DNA of 64,000 bases from Rosistilla carotiformis (GTDB lineage: Bacteria; Planctomycetota; Planctomycetia; Pirellulales; Pirellulaceae), in contig NZ_CP036348.1 in assembly GCF_007753095.1 (NCBI RefSeq), positions 1,426,001 through 1,490,000 on the forward strand, in the 5' to 3' direction. The translations under genes and the position numbers were made by a program. Positions 35,115 through 43,122 of the stretch are shown piece after piece. A model generated the notes under the pieces. It saw only the letters and a program-made list of their open reading frames with translations. It was not told where the DNA came from and did not search any database. The first letter of the stretch is position 1. Every line of letters begins with the position of its first letter.

Positions 35115-37037
35115 ATGTATAAGAGTTGTTTTGAGAGGACGGCAGTGTCGTTGATCGGCTTGGGTTTTTTTGCCGGGAGCCTGCTGGCCGCAGATCCCAG
35201 CGCCAAAGACGCTTTAAGCGATGCGATTTCGCCGGTTCAGAAGAATGTCGAATACGCGCGCGTCAAAGCGGATGAGATTCCCGATTGCCGCGTGCAAAGC
35301 ACCAAAGAGCCGGGTTGGGCGGGATGGTACGTGCTGAGCCCGGCCGGAGATAAGCTGCGTCGGTTCGCGGATACTAATAATGACAAGCAGATCGATCTAT
35401 GGTGCTATTACCTTGGTGGAGTCGAGGTCTATCGCGATATCGATTCCGATTTTAACGGCAAAGCCGACCAATATCGCTGGTTGGGAACCGCCGGGTCGCG
35501 TTGGGGGATCGATAAAGATGAAGACGGTACGGTCGACACTTGGAAGGTGATTTCCGCGGAAGAGTCGACGCAAGAATTGGTTCATGCGATTGCCACCAAA
35601 GATTCGCAGCGGTTTGCCCGTCTTCTCTTGAGTTCGGCGGAGCTGGGGAAACTGAATCTGTCCGACGAACTGTCTGGCCGCTTGGGGCGGAAGCTGAACG
35701 ATGCAAAGTCGGGCTTCGATGCTATGGTCCGAAAGCAGACGGCAATCGGTGCAGGGGCCAAGTGGCAACACTTTATTGCGTCACAGCCTGGCGCGGTAAC
35801 TCAAGTGGTCAGCAACGACTCGGACCAGGATCTGTTGGTCTATGAAAACGTCGTGGCAATGTTTGAAGGGGATGTCCCGGGGAAAGGAGGCCAGTTATAT
35901 GTTGGAACCTTGGTCCGGGTCGGCAATGCTTGGCGGGTGATCGATGTTCCTCAATTGCTGGACAATAGCGAAGGCGTTGCTCAGACCGCGGGTTTGTTCT
36001 TCTCTGCACCGGGGGCGGTCCCCAATCTTCCCGCCGAAAACGCCGCCGGCAATGAAAGTATGCAAAAATTGGTCGCTCAGATGGAAGCGATCGAAGAAAA
36101 GCTGCGTCTGGCCAAATCGGATGCGGATAAAGCCAGCCTGCACGATGACCAGGCGAAGGTTTTAGAAGCGTTGATTTCCAACGCGCGCGATGCCAATGAG
36201 GCATCGATGTGGATTCGACAGATGGCCGAGACCATCAGCGCTGCGATTCACGGCGGAGAATTCGAGGGCGGGCTGGCCCGATTGGATCGGCTCCGTCGCT
36301 CGATTCCCGGTGCCAACAAGGATTTGGCGGCTTTCGTTACGTTCGAATACATCAATGCAGACTATGGCCTGAAGCTGCAAAAGCCAGAAGCGGATTTTGC
36401 CAAGATCCAAGAACAGAAGATTAAGGCGCTGACCGATTTTGTTGCCGAGTATCCCACTGCCGACGAATCGGCCAAAGCGATGATGGATCTGGCCCTCAGC
36501 AAAGAGTTTGAGAACGAAGACAAGGCGGCGGTCGCTTGGTACGGCAAGGTGATTGCTAACTTTGCTTCCTCACCCGAGGCCCAGAAAGCGCAAGGTGCGA
36601 TTCGCCGATTGGACGCGATCGGCAATACCTTGCCGTTAAAAGGGACAACGATCGACGGTCGCGCTTTTGATCTGAGCCGTTATCGTGGTCGCCCCGTCGT
36701 GATCCATTATTGGGCAACGTGGTGCGAAACGTGTAAGCAGGACATGAAACTGTATCGCAAGCTCCAGGCGCAGTACGCCGGCGAGAACGTAGAGTTCATC
36801 GGGATCAACGTCGATACCGTCAAGGCTTCCGCCCAGGATTACCTTCGCGAAAACGCATCGGTCGTGAATTGGCCGCAGTTGTTCGACGAAGGGGGACTCG
36901 AATCGAGCCCGTTGGCGAACATTTTGGGCGTACAAACGTTGCCGACGACTATCGTGATCGACAAGCAGGGCAAAATTGCCAAAACAAATGTGATCGCGAC
37001 CGAATTGGAAGACGAAATCAAGAGTATCGTTCGCTGA
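35115..37037 (+). CDS. Exported TlpA-like thioredoxin protein with Ca-binding-like loops
   Basis: A 640-residue protein. AGAAGGA lies a few bases before the ATG at 35115, and the start MYKSCFERTAVSLIGLG gives a signal peptide (to SLLAAD). Near residues 80-150 three EF-hand-like loops occur in a row (DTNNDKQIDLW, DSDFNGKADQY, DKDEDGTVDTW). A long helical middle region follows. The C-terminal domain (about 510-640) is thioredoxin-like, with active site WATWCETCK and the cis-Pro segment QTLPTTIVID. It likely acts as a periplasmic or envelope thiol-disulfide reductase. It is divergent from the rRNA operon. Confidence 0.85.
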   Translation: MYKSCFERTAVSLIGLGFFAGSLLAADPSAKDALSDAISPVQKNVEYARVKADEIPDCRVQSTKEPGWAGWYVLSPAGDKLRRFADTNNDKQIDLWCYYLGGVEVYRDIDSDFNGKADQYRWLGTAGSRWGIDKDEDGTVDTWKVISAEESTQELVHAIATKDSQRFARLLLSSAELGKLNLSDELSGRLGRKLNDAKSGFDAMVRKQTAIGAGAKWQHFIASQPGAVTQVVSNDSDQDLLVYENVVAMFEGDVPGKGGQLYVGTLVRVGNAWRVIDVPQLLDNSEGVAQTAGLFFSAPGAVPNLPAENAAGNESMQKLVAQMEAIEEKLRLAKSDADKASLHDDQAKVLEALISNARDANEASMWIRQMAETISAAIHGGEFEGGLARLDRLRRSIPGANKDLAAFVTFEYINADYGLKLQKPEADFAKIQEQKIKALTDFVAEYPTADESAKAMMDLALSKEFENEDKAAVAWYGKVIANFASSPEAQKAQGAIRRLDAIGNTLPLKGTTIDGRAFDLSRYRGRPVVIHYWATWCETCKQDMKLYRKLQAQYAGENVEFIGINVDTVKASAQDYLRENASVVNWPQLFDEGGLESSPLANILGVQTLPTTIVIDKQGKIAKTNVIATELEDEIKSIVR

Positions 37038-37091
37038 TCGGATACTTGACCAGTAGCCCCAAGTTTTCTAGCTTAGTCGACTCGAAGGTGA

Positions 37092-37168
37092 GCTTGGTGT
37101 GGACGCGATCGACACCAAGCGACGTCCTTTGCGAATGCGTTTGAGCTGCAGCAGATTTGCTGCAGCTC
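37092..37168 (+). terminator. Two hairpins downstream of the TlpA-like gene
   Basis: Stem 1 pairs GCTTGGTGT (37092-37100) with ACACCAAGC (37112-37120). Stem 2 is a perfect 11-bp GAGCTGCAGCA / TGCTGCAGCTC (37143-37168) with a 4-base loop. Neither is followed by a T-run, so they may end or protect the upstream mRNA just before tRNA-Gln. Confidence 0.45.
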
Positions 37169-37175
37169 GATCAAC

Positions 37176-37247
37176 TGCCCGATGGTGTAATTGGCAACAC
37201 AGTGGATTCTGGTTCCATCATTCTAGGTTCAAGTCCTAGTCGGGCAA
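37176..37247 (+). tRNA. tRNA-Gln (anticodon CUG)
   Basis: A 72-base cloverleaf: acceptor TGCCCGA pairs with TCGGGCA, D-arm GGTGTAATTGGCAACAC, anticodon stem GTGGA/TCCAT with loop TTCTGGT giving CTG, T-arm CTAGGTTCAAGTCCTAG, discriminator A. CCA is not encoded. It lies alone between hairpins and its own terminator. Confidence 0.93.
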
Positions 37248-37284
37248 CTTTGATTGGATGAGCCGCTTGCCGGCAAGCCCGAAT

Positions 37285-37311
37285 AACCTCAGCTTTTGCT
37301 GGGGTTTTTTT
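37285..37311 (+). terminator. Intrinsic terminator of tRNA-Gln
   Basis: CCTCAGC-TTTT-GCTGGGG followed by seven T, about 38 bases past the tRNA. The stem contains one G-T pair. Confidence 0.8.
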
Positions 37312-37452
37312 ATGCAGTTCTGCTCCGCGGCGCGTCGCAGCATCGCTGCGGAAAGTGGCTCCCAGCTTCAGATTCTCCGTCGCAATCGCCTCCGTTTCGC
37401 ATGGGCACTTCCCTGCCCTTCTGCTTTTCGCTGTCGTCGCGCAGGCTGGCAG

Positions 37453-38316
37453 CTACTGCAGTGCGAGCTGCAGCCATTGGCGGGCCTGCTGCCGATAGCG
37501 ACTCTCGCGGTGCATCCAAAGGTCCATGTGTGGATGCCGATAGGGACCTTCGGGGATCGCGAACAATTGTTTGGTCGGCACGTCGAGGAACGTGAACGCC
37601 GCTAGATCGCGATGATCGATCAAGTAGTTGTCGCGGATCGCGCTGGCCCGCGTGCTGCTGACTAAAACGGGGCGGCCGCGGAGGCGGGCCAATCGCTGCA
37701 GCGCCGATTCGCGGTCGCTGTCGGGATAATTCCATTGCCGCTCGCCGTCAAAGTGGTCGTGGGTGAACATCCCTTTCCAGAAGCTGGCGATTTCATCATC
37801 GGCGAGTCCGATGTAGCTAGCCGCGATCGCGCCGCGTGAGAATCCGCAGACAAACAGATTCTCGAGGTCGCCGCCGAATTCAGCGCACACTCGAGGCAGG
37901 TTCGTCTTGCAGTAGTCGACCGTCGCTTGGCGATCGCCCCACCAGGTCACCGCGTTCTCTTCCCCGCCGACTGCGACGCAGGGCATGACTACCCAGATGA
38001 ATCCTTCGCCACCGCTGATCCCATATCCGAGGTTCGCATCTTTCACTTGCCCGGTGGAATGCGACGGCGGGAATTTGTTGCCGGTGTATTCGACGATCAC
38101 CGGATATCGGCCGCCGGGCTTCCAATCGACGGGCAGGTACAACGCGTGATGGACGTTTGTGCCAGCATATTCCGCGGCGACTTGGCGGACTCGTCTACCA
38201 GCCGCGGGTGAACCGTCTTCCATCGCAGGAGTGATCAGATCGCCGTTTGATCCCGCTGCCAAGCCGGCACCGCAGACCGCGACGAGCCAAACGATGGACG
38301 TAATCCGTGCACGCAA
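37453..38316 (-). CDS. Secreted alpha/beta hydrolase (esterase-like)
   Basis: A 287-residue exported protein with a signal peptide (SIVWLVAVCGAGLAAGS). The fold is shown by PVIVEYTGNKFPP (oxyanion strand), the nucleophile elbow GFSRGA (Ser in FVCGFSRGAI, about residue 165) and a C-terminal HPHMDLW that could supply the catalytic His. The general plan resembles feruloyl-esterase or PHB-depolymerase-like enzymes. The gap to the EF-hand gene upstream on the same strand is 87 bases. The substrate is unknown. Confidence 0.72.
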   Translation of the reverse strand: MRARITSIVWLVAVCGAGLAAGSNGDLITPAMEDGSPAAGRRVRQVAAEYAGTNVHHALYLPVDWKPGGRYPVIVEYTGNKFPPSHSTGQVKDANLGYGISGGEGFIWVVMPCVAVGGEENAVTWWGDRQATVDYCKTNLPRVCAEFGGDLENLFVCGFSRGAIAASYIGLADDEIASFWKGMFTHDHFDGERQWNYPDSDRESALQRLARLRGRPVLVSSTRASAIRDNYLIDHRDLAAFTFLDVPTKQLFAIPEGPYRHPHMDLWMHRESRYRQQARQWLQLALQ

Positions 38317-38403
38317 CTGAAGACTCCAAATTGCTCGGCGAATCGGTAGCTTGAACGCAGATCGACGGGGCGTCTCTTTGAGTAATGCACCGCTTCGGCC
38401 GGG

Positions 38404-39756
38404 CTAACGCGTCGACTTCGCCTTCAACCAGGTGGCATATTCTTCGACGGTGATCCGGGCGTCTTTGTTGGCGTCTGCGGGGGAGATGTCCAACAGCATG
38501 TCCTTCCATTCCGCCGCTGTCAGGACGCCGTCTTTGTTCTTGTCGCTGCGTTCGATGATCCGTTTGGCATAGCCGACATATTTGGGATCCAATGTCGCAT
38601 CGGAACCTGCTGCCGAGGGCGTTGCCGAAGCAGCGGGTTTGCTGGTGGTCGACGTCATCGCGGATTCCGAACGGACCGACGCGCTAGAACTGCTGGAAAC
38701 GCTGCTCCCCGGCGACGCTCCCGATTCGACGGCGCTGTAACATTCCGCAGCGGTAATCACACCGTCGGAATTGAGGTCGAATTTAAAGAAGTCGTGGATC
38801 AGATCGTCGTTCCAGACCGAAGCGTATTCGGCCATCATTACTTGGCCATCCTGGTCGCGATCACGCTCATTGAACCAGCCAGGTAGGCCGGCATCGGATT
38901 CGGCGACCATACGGCGATAGGATTTCCGGCCACCAAACGGATCTTCTTCGCTGGTAGGTTTCTTTTCTGGTTCGCGCCGTGCTTCACGGCGGCTACGTTC
39001 CTCCTTCACCTCCTCCTCGGTCACTCGGCGGCGCGCGTATCGGACAGCCAATTCGGCGGGGGACAGTCGACCGTCCCCGTTGCGGTCAAAGTCCAACGGA
39101 TTACCGAACCAATTTCCGCTCATTTCCTCTTTGTCGAGATAGCCATTTTTATTGCGATCGTAGCGTCCCATTCGTTCGGTCGCCGTCCGTTCATCGGCGG
39201 GCGTCACGCGGACGGCAAACAATTCCCCCGCGCTGCCAAATCCCGGTACGGGCTCCGCTGGCTTTTCGACGTCAAACCCCATCACCAAGAGGTCGAGTTC
39301 CATCGCCTCTTCGACTTCGCGGCGTTCTGCGTCGCGGTCTCTTCCGCGGTCACGGTCTCGATCGCTGTCGCGCCCCGAATCACGCTGCCCGCGCATTTTT
39401 TCGAATCCCTGTTTCAACGAGTCCAACGAAATCGGCTTCGACGTATCGATCTTGGGATTGTCACGAGCCATCCGGTCGAGCATGAATTTGGCTGGGCCCT
39501 CCATTTCATCGGTATCGATCATCCCATTGCCGTTGCGATCGAGCCGATCGATGAAGCTGGAAGGATCGAACCCGCCGCGGCCACCACGCCCGCCGCGGTC
39601 CCCCCCACGATCCCCGCGGTCTCCCCCACGATCCCCGCGGTCTCCCCCACGATCGCCGCGGTCCCCTCGACCAAACGGCGGTTGCGACCATCCGTCGGAC
39701 GCGATGATGGCGAGCAAGCAAACCAGCGAACCGATGCGAGCTTGTCGAGAGAACAT
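38404..39756 (-). CDS. Secreted multi-EF-hand protein with GDRGGDR repeats
   Basis: A 450-residue protein. The ATG at 39756 (MFSRQARIGSLVCLLAI) gives a signal peptide. A low-complexity Gly/Asp/Arg repeat follows, then at least seven EF-hand-like loops: DRNGNGMIDTDE, DRNKNGYLDKEE, DRNGDGRLSPAE, DRDQDGQVMMAE, DLNSDGVITAAE, DKNKDGVLTAAE and DANKDARITVEE, the last two being a C-terminal pair. A Ser/Ala-rich linker separates them from the rest. Such calcium-binding secreted proteins are typical of planctomycetes; the partner is unknown. It is 116 bases downstream of the PKS aminotransferase gene on the same strand. Confidence 0.8.
   Translation of the reverse strand: MFSRQARIGSLVCLLAIIASDGWSQPPFGRGDRGDRGGDRGDRGGDRGDRGGDRGGRGGRGGFDPSSFIDRLDRNGNGMIDTDEMEGPAKFMLDRMARDNPKIDTSKPISLDSLKQGFEKMRGQRDSGRDSDRDRDRGRDRDAERREVEEAMELDLLVMGFDVEKPAEPVPGFGSAGELFAVRVTPADERTATERMGRYDRNKNGYLDKEEMSGNWFGNPLDFDRNGDGRLSPAELAVRYARRRVTEEEVKEERSRREARREPEKKPTSEEDPFGGRKSYRRMVAESDAGLPGWFNERDRDQDGQVMMAEYASVWNDDLIHDFFKFDLNSDGVITAAECYSAVESGASPGSSVSSSSSASVRSESAMTSTTSKPAASATPSAAGSDATLDPKYVGYAKRIIERSDKNKDGVLTAAEWKDMLLDISPADANKDARITVEEYATWLKAKSTR
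39598..39665 (-). repeat. 21-bp tandem repeat encoding GDRGGDR
   Basis: About three near-identical 21-base units (7 codons) in a row, differing by single bases such as the last unit's GATCG. They lie inside the EF-hand gene, keep the frame and are typical of slippage-prone coding repeats. Edges are approximate. Confidence 0.8.
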
Positions 39757-39872
39757 GCTGAAAAATCCTGAAGGCAACAAAAATTAGACGATCTTGGAAT
39801 CAAGGCGCAGCGCACCACCGATTTTAACCCTGCCCGGGCCGCAGGGTTCCGCAAATCTAAGCTGGTATTTCG

Positions 39873-42800
39873 CTATTGCTGGCCGATGGCTGCATATTCG
39901 GGAGCGGGTGCGCTTCGCGGCGGTTGCAGCATCGCGAGTCCTTCGTCGATCGATTGCTCGATTTTCACGGCCAATTGCCGCACGAACGGATCGACCATCA
40001 GGCCGGCCGGATAGGCTTCCATGCGATGGTATTCCGCTCCTTCGACAGCTTCCAATTCCGTCCCAAGATGGCATTTGTAGTCGCGGCGGGGCCGGAAATG
40101 GACGATCCGCCCCGGGTAGGGCTTGGGAACATACGCCTCGCAAATCGCGTCGTGCTGTCGCCACAGATCGGCCATGTTGACGGTCGCCCCGATCCGCCGC
40201 GGTTTCTTTTTCGAGAACATTCGAGCGATCGAACCCCGCCAAACCTTGGTGCGGACGCCCAGCGAATGGAGCTTGGACGACAGGAACAGCCGTTTTTCCT
40301 GCGAATTCAGCAGCAGGAAGTTCCGCAAATGGAACTCAACGCGTTGGCGGCCGTAGCTGAGTTTCGTCGCCGTGGTCGGATTGGTCGATGGAGCGGTCAT
40401 CCAGTTGTAGGTCTCGATCATTGCGAGCATCGCGACCTGTTCGCCAGCGGCGGTCAATTGTTGGGCGATTTCAAGCGCAACAGTGCCGCCAGAACAATAG
40501 CCGGCCAATAGATAGGGCCCGTGCGGTTGGACTTCGCGAATTTCCCGCACCAATCCGGCGGCAAACTCTTCCAACGTATCGGCGATCGGCAGCCCCAAGA
40601 CGCCGGGCGAATTGAGTCCATACAGCGGCTGGTCTTCTCCCAAATGATCGGCCAACGCGTGGTAGATCATCGTCAATCCATCGGCGGCGGGAGTGCAGAA
40701 CAGCGGGGTGCGATCCCCTTCGGGCTGGATCTCGACGAGCGTCGAGATCCAAGAATCACTGGCGGGCGAGCTGACCGCTGGTAAAGCGACGCTGCTAGCC
40801 TGCGTCGCTATCGACTTTTTTTTTTCGTCGGACTCGCAAACGTCCGACGCGGCAACGGGATCGGGGAAGAAACCGCCGCGGCGGATCTCCAAGCAGCTCT
40901 CCTGAACCGCATTGATCACGTGCGCGATGTCTTCATCGGAATGTTCGGTCGAGAGGAAACAATTGTCTCCCCAACCGCGAGTGAAGACGCCGCGATCCAA
41001 CATGTGGAAATACAACATGTCGGCGTATTCCAGATCGGGCGGGAACATGAATCGGAACTGAGAAGCGAATTGAGCGACGCGGATCGGGAACTGTTCTCGC
41101 TCAAAAAATGCGTTTAGCGTTTGCACCAGACGCGTCGTCTTGTCGGTCAGTTGTCGCTGCAGTGCGGGCCCTTCCTCTTTTAGCTTCATCAGCACCTGAT
41201 GCGCCGCAGCCAAGCCCAGCGGGTGCCGGACAAACGTGCCGGCGAAGAAGGTCATGTCGGCTTCGGGTTCCGAATCGTCTTCGAACTTCCACGTGCCGCC
41301 ATCCAGGGCATCCATGTATTTTCGCGAACCGGCCAACGCGCCGATCGGCATTCCGCCGCCGAGGATCTTGCCGTAGGTCGACATGTCGGCCCAGACATCG
41401 AACCATTCTTGAGCTCCTCCTTGAGCGGCTCGGAATCCGGTGATCACTTCATCCATGATCATCGCCATGTTCTTTTCGCGAGTGATCCGGCGAATCGCTT
41501 GCAGGAATTCCTTCGGCTGCAAAAACGGATCGGCACTTTGGACCGGTTCGATCAGGACCGCGGCGATCTCATCGGATCGCTGCTCGATCACCTGCAGGGC
41601 TTCGGGCGTTCCGTAATCCAGCACGATCGCGTTGTCGGCAAAAGTTTGAGGGACACCGGGAGCGGCGGGGGAGGAGATTCGGCGATCGCCGATTCGGCTG
41701 GATCGACATAAGACTTGGTCGAAGTTGCCGTGGTAGTCCTTATTAAAGTAGACGAACTTCGATTTGCCGGTCACCGTCCGGGCCAATCGCAGCGCCGCCA
41801 TGACCGCTTCGGAGCCGGTGCAGCAGAACGTGGCGCGTTCTTTTCGCGAGAAGTCGCACAACAATTGAGCGACTTCGCCAGCGATCGCCGACTGCGGGCC
41901 AACTTCCACTCCACGATCCAATTGTTCGTGCAACGCTTTGGTGACGAAGTCGGGGGATTGGCCGAACAGGTTCAATCCGAAGCCCATCGCGATGTCGACG
42001 TATTGGTTGCCGTCGATGTCCCACAGCTTGGAACCCTTGGAGCGTTCGACAGCGATCTGATAGACCATCGACTTCCAAATCCGGCGGTATCCCGCCACGC
42101 CGCGTGGATCGGCAAAGTGGTCGCGGTGCGTTTGAGCGTGCTGACGCGATTTGGCGGTCCGCCGCGTGAAGCGGTCCATGAATTGATTCAGGTGCTGTTG
42201 CTGTTGGTCGGTCAAACCGTTGTTGGTCCCTTTGCGAACCGGTTTGTAGGGACCAAAGCGTTCGAATTTGTTGACAGGCTTGGGAGCCGGGGCGATCGCC
42301 GCGGAAGCGTCGCCAACGCAAGATTGCCCGTTGTTAGACGCGCAGCTTTGGCTGGCACCGGCGTCGACGGCGACTGACGATGGAGCAGGGATTGCCAGTG
42401 CGGCGGCGATCGGTTGTGCAACAGGTTGTGACGCTGGCATCGCTGCTGCCGCCGGCATCACGGGGCTGGCTGGCATCGGTTGACCGGTCAGCATCGCCAA
42501 ATGCGAAGCCATCAATGCGTTGTGTTGTAGGATGATCTGTTCGACTCCGCTGACGCTGGCCACGGGGCCGCTGTAGGTGACCGTTGCGGCAGGGGCTGCG
42601 ATCGGCGTGATCGTTGCGGCTGGCAACGGTTGCGGGGGCGCTGGGATCATCGCCGTGGCAGGTTGCGGCGGCGCTACCGCGGCAACCACAGGAGCCGTCG
42701 GCGCGGCTGGTTGTACTTCGACCACCGGGGCTGCCGGTGTCGCCACAGGTTCCGGTTGTGGCGTTGGTTCCACGACTGGTTCTGCGACGGCAGGGGCGGT

Positions 42801-43097
42801 GACGGGTGCCGGCGTTTCGGGAGCGGGAACTGCTGCGGGGGCAGGCATTTGATCGACCAAGTGGGCGATCAACGCATCGACCGACGTGACCTCTTCGATC
42901 AACTGGCGGAACGAGACCTTGACCGAAAACCGCTGCTTGATCTCTTGGCTCAATTGGATCAGGAACAACGAATCGAAGCCGAGTTCCATGAAGGTCGCGT
43001 CGCGATCGAGATCTGCGATTTCATAACCGGTCCGCTCGCGCAGCAGTGTCGAAAGCGTGTTTTCAACGTGGGTAAAACCGGGGTCAAGTCGATCCAT
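39873..43097 (-). CDS. PKS protein: ACP - aminotransferase - thioesterase
   Basis: A 1074-residue multidomain protein. ACP domain, residues 8-82, with the phosphopantetheine Ser43 in LGFDSLFLIQLS. A Pro/Ala-rich linker (85-275) contains a helical stretch VEQIILQHNALMASHLAML. A class III PLP aminotransferase covers about 320-745 (GSE at 428-430, Asp549 in MDEVITGF, PLP lysine Lys577 in STYGKILGGG), as in PKS modules that place an amino group at the beta position. A thioesterase covers about 785-1050. Its elbow is GYCSGG, so Cys868 rather than Ser occupies the nucleophile position, and the usual C-terminal GDHxxM site reads PAGLM (Pro1030), so the catalytic His is apparently missing. It is 25 bases downstream of the KS-AT gene. 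Confidence 0.88.
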   Translation of the reverse strand: MDRLDPGFTHVENTLSTLLRERTGYEIADLDRDATFMELGFDSLFLIQLSQEIKQRFSVKVSFRQLIEEVTSVDALIAHLVDQMPAPAAVPAPETPAPVTAPAVAEPVVEPTPQPEPVATPAAPVVEVQPAAPTAPVVAAVAPPQPATAMIPAPPQPLPAATITPIAAPAATVTYSGPVASVSGVEQIILQHNALMASHLAMLTGQPMPASPVMPAAAAMPASQPVAQPIAAALAIPAPSSVAVDAGASQSCASNNGQSCVGDASAAIAPAPKPVNKFERFGPYKPVRKGTNNGLTDQQQQHLNQFMDRFTRRTAKSRQHAQTHRDHFADPRGVAGYRRIWKSMVYQIAVERSKGSKLWDIDGNQYVDIAMGFGLNLFGQSPDFVTKALHEQLDRGVEVGPQSAIAGEVAQLLCDFSRKERATFCCTGSEAVMAALRLARTVTGKSKFVYFNKDYHGNFDQVLCRSSRIGDRRISSPAAPGVPQTFADNAIVLDYGTPEALQVIEQRSDEIAAVLIEPVQSADPFLQPKEFLQAIRRITREKNMAMIMDEVITGFRAAQGGAQEWFDVWADMSTYGKILGGGMPIGALAGSRKYMDALDGGTWKFEDDSEPEADMTFFAGTFVRHPLGLAAAHQVLMKLKEEGPALQRQLTDKTTRLVQTLNAFFEREQFPIRVAQFASQFRFMFPPDLEYADMLYFHMLDRGVFTRGWGDNCFLSTEHSDEDIAHVINAVQESCLEIRRGGFFPDPVAASDVCESDEKKKSIATQASSVALPAVSSPASDSWISTLVEIQPEGDRTPLFCTPAADGLTMIYHALADHLGEDQPLYGLNSPGVLGLPIADTLEEFAAGLVREIREVQPHGPYLLAGYCSGGTVALEIAQQLTAAGEQVAMLAMIETYNWMTAPSTNPTTATKLSYGRQRVEFHLRNFLLLNSQEKRLFLSSKLHSLGVRTKVWRGSIARMFSKKKPRRIGATVNMADLWRQHDAICEAYVPKPYPGRIVHFRPRRDYKCHLGTELEAVEGAEYHRMEAYPAGLMVDPFVRQLAVKIEQSIDEGLAMLQPPRSAPAPEYAAIGQQ

Positions 43098-43122
43098 TGC
43101 TATTCTCGAGACAGTTCTTTGA

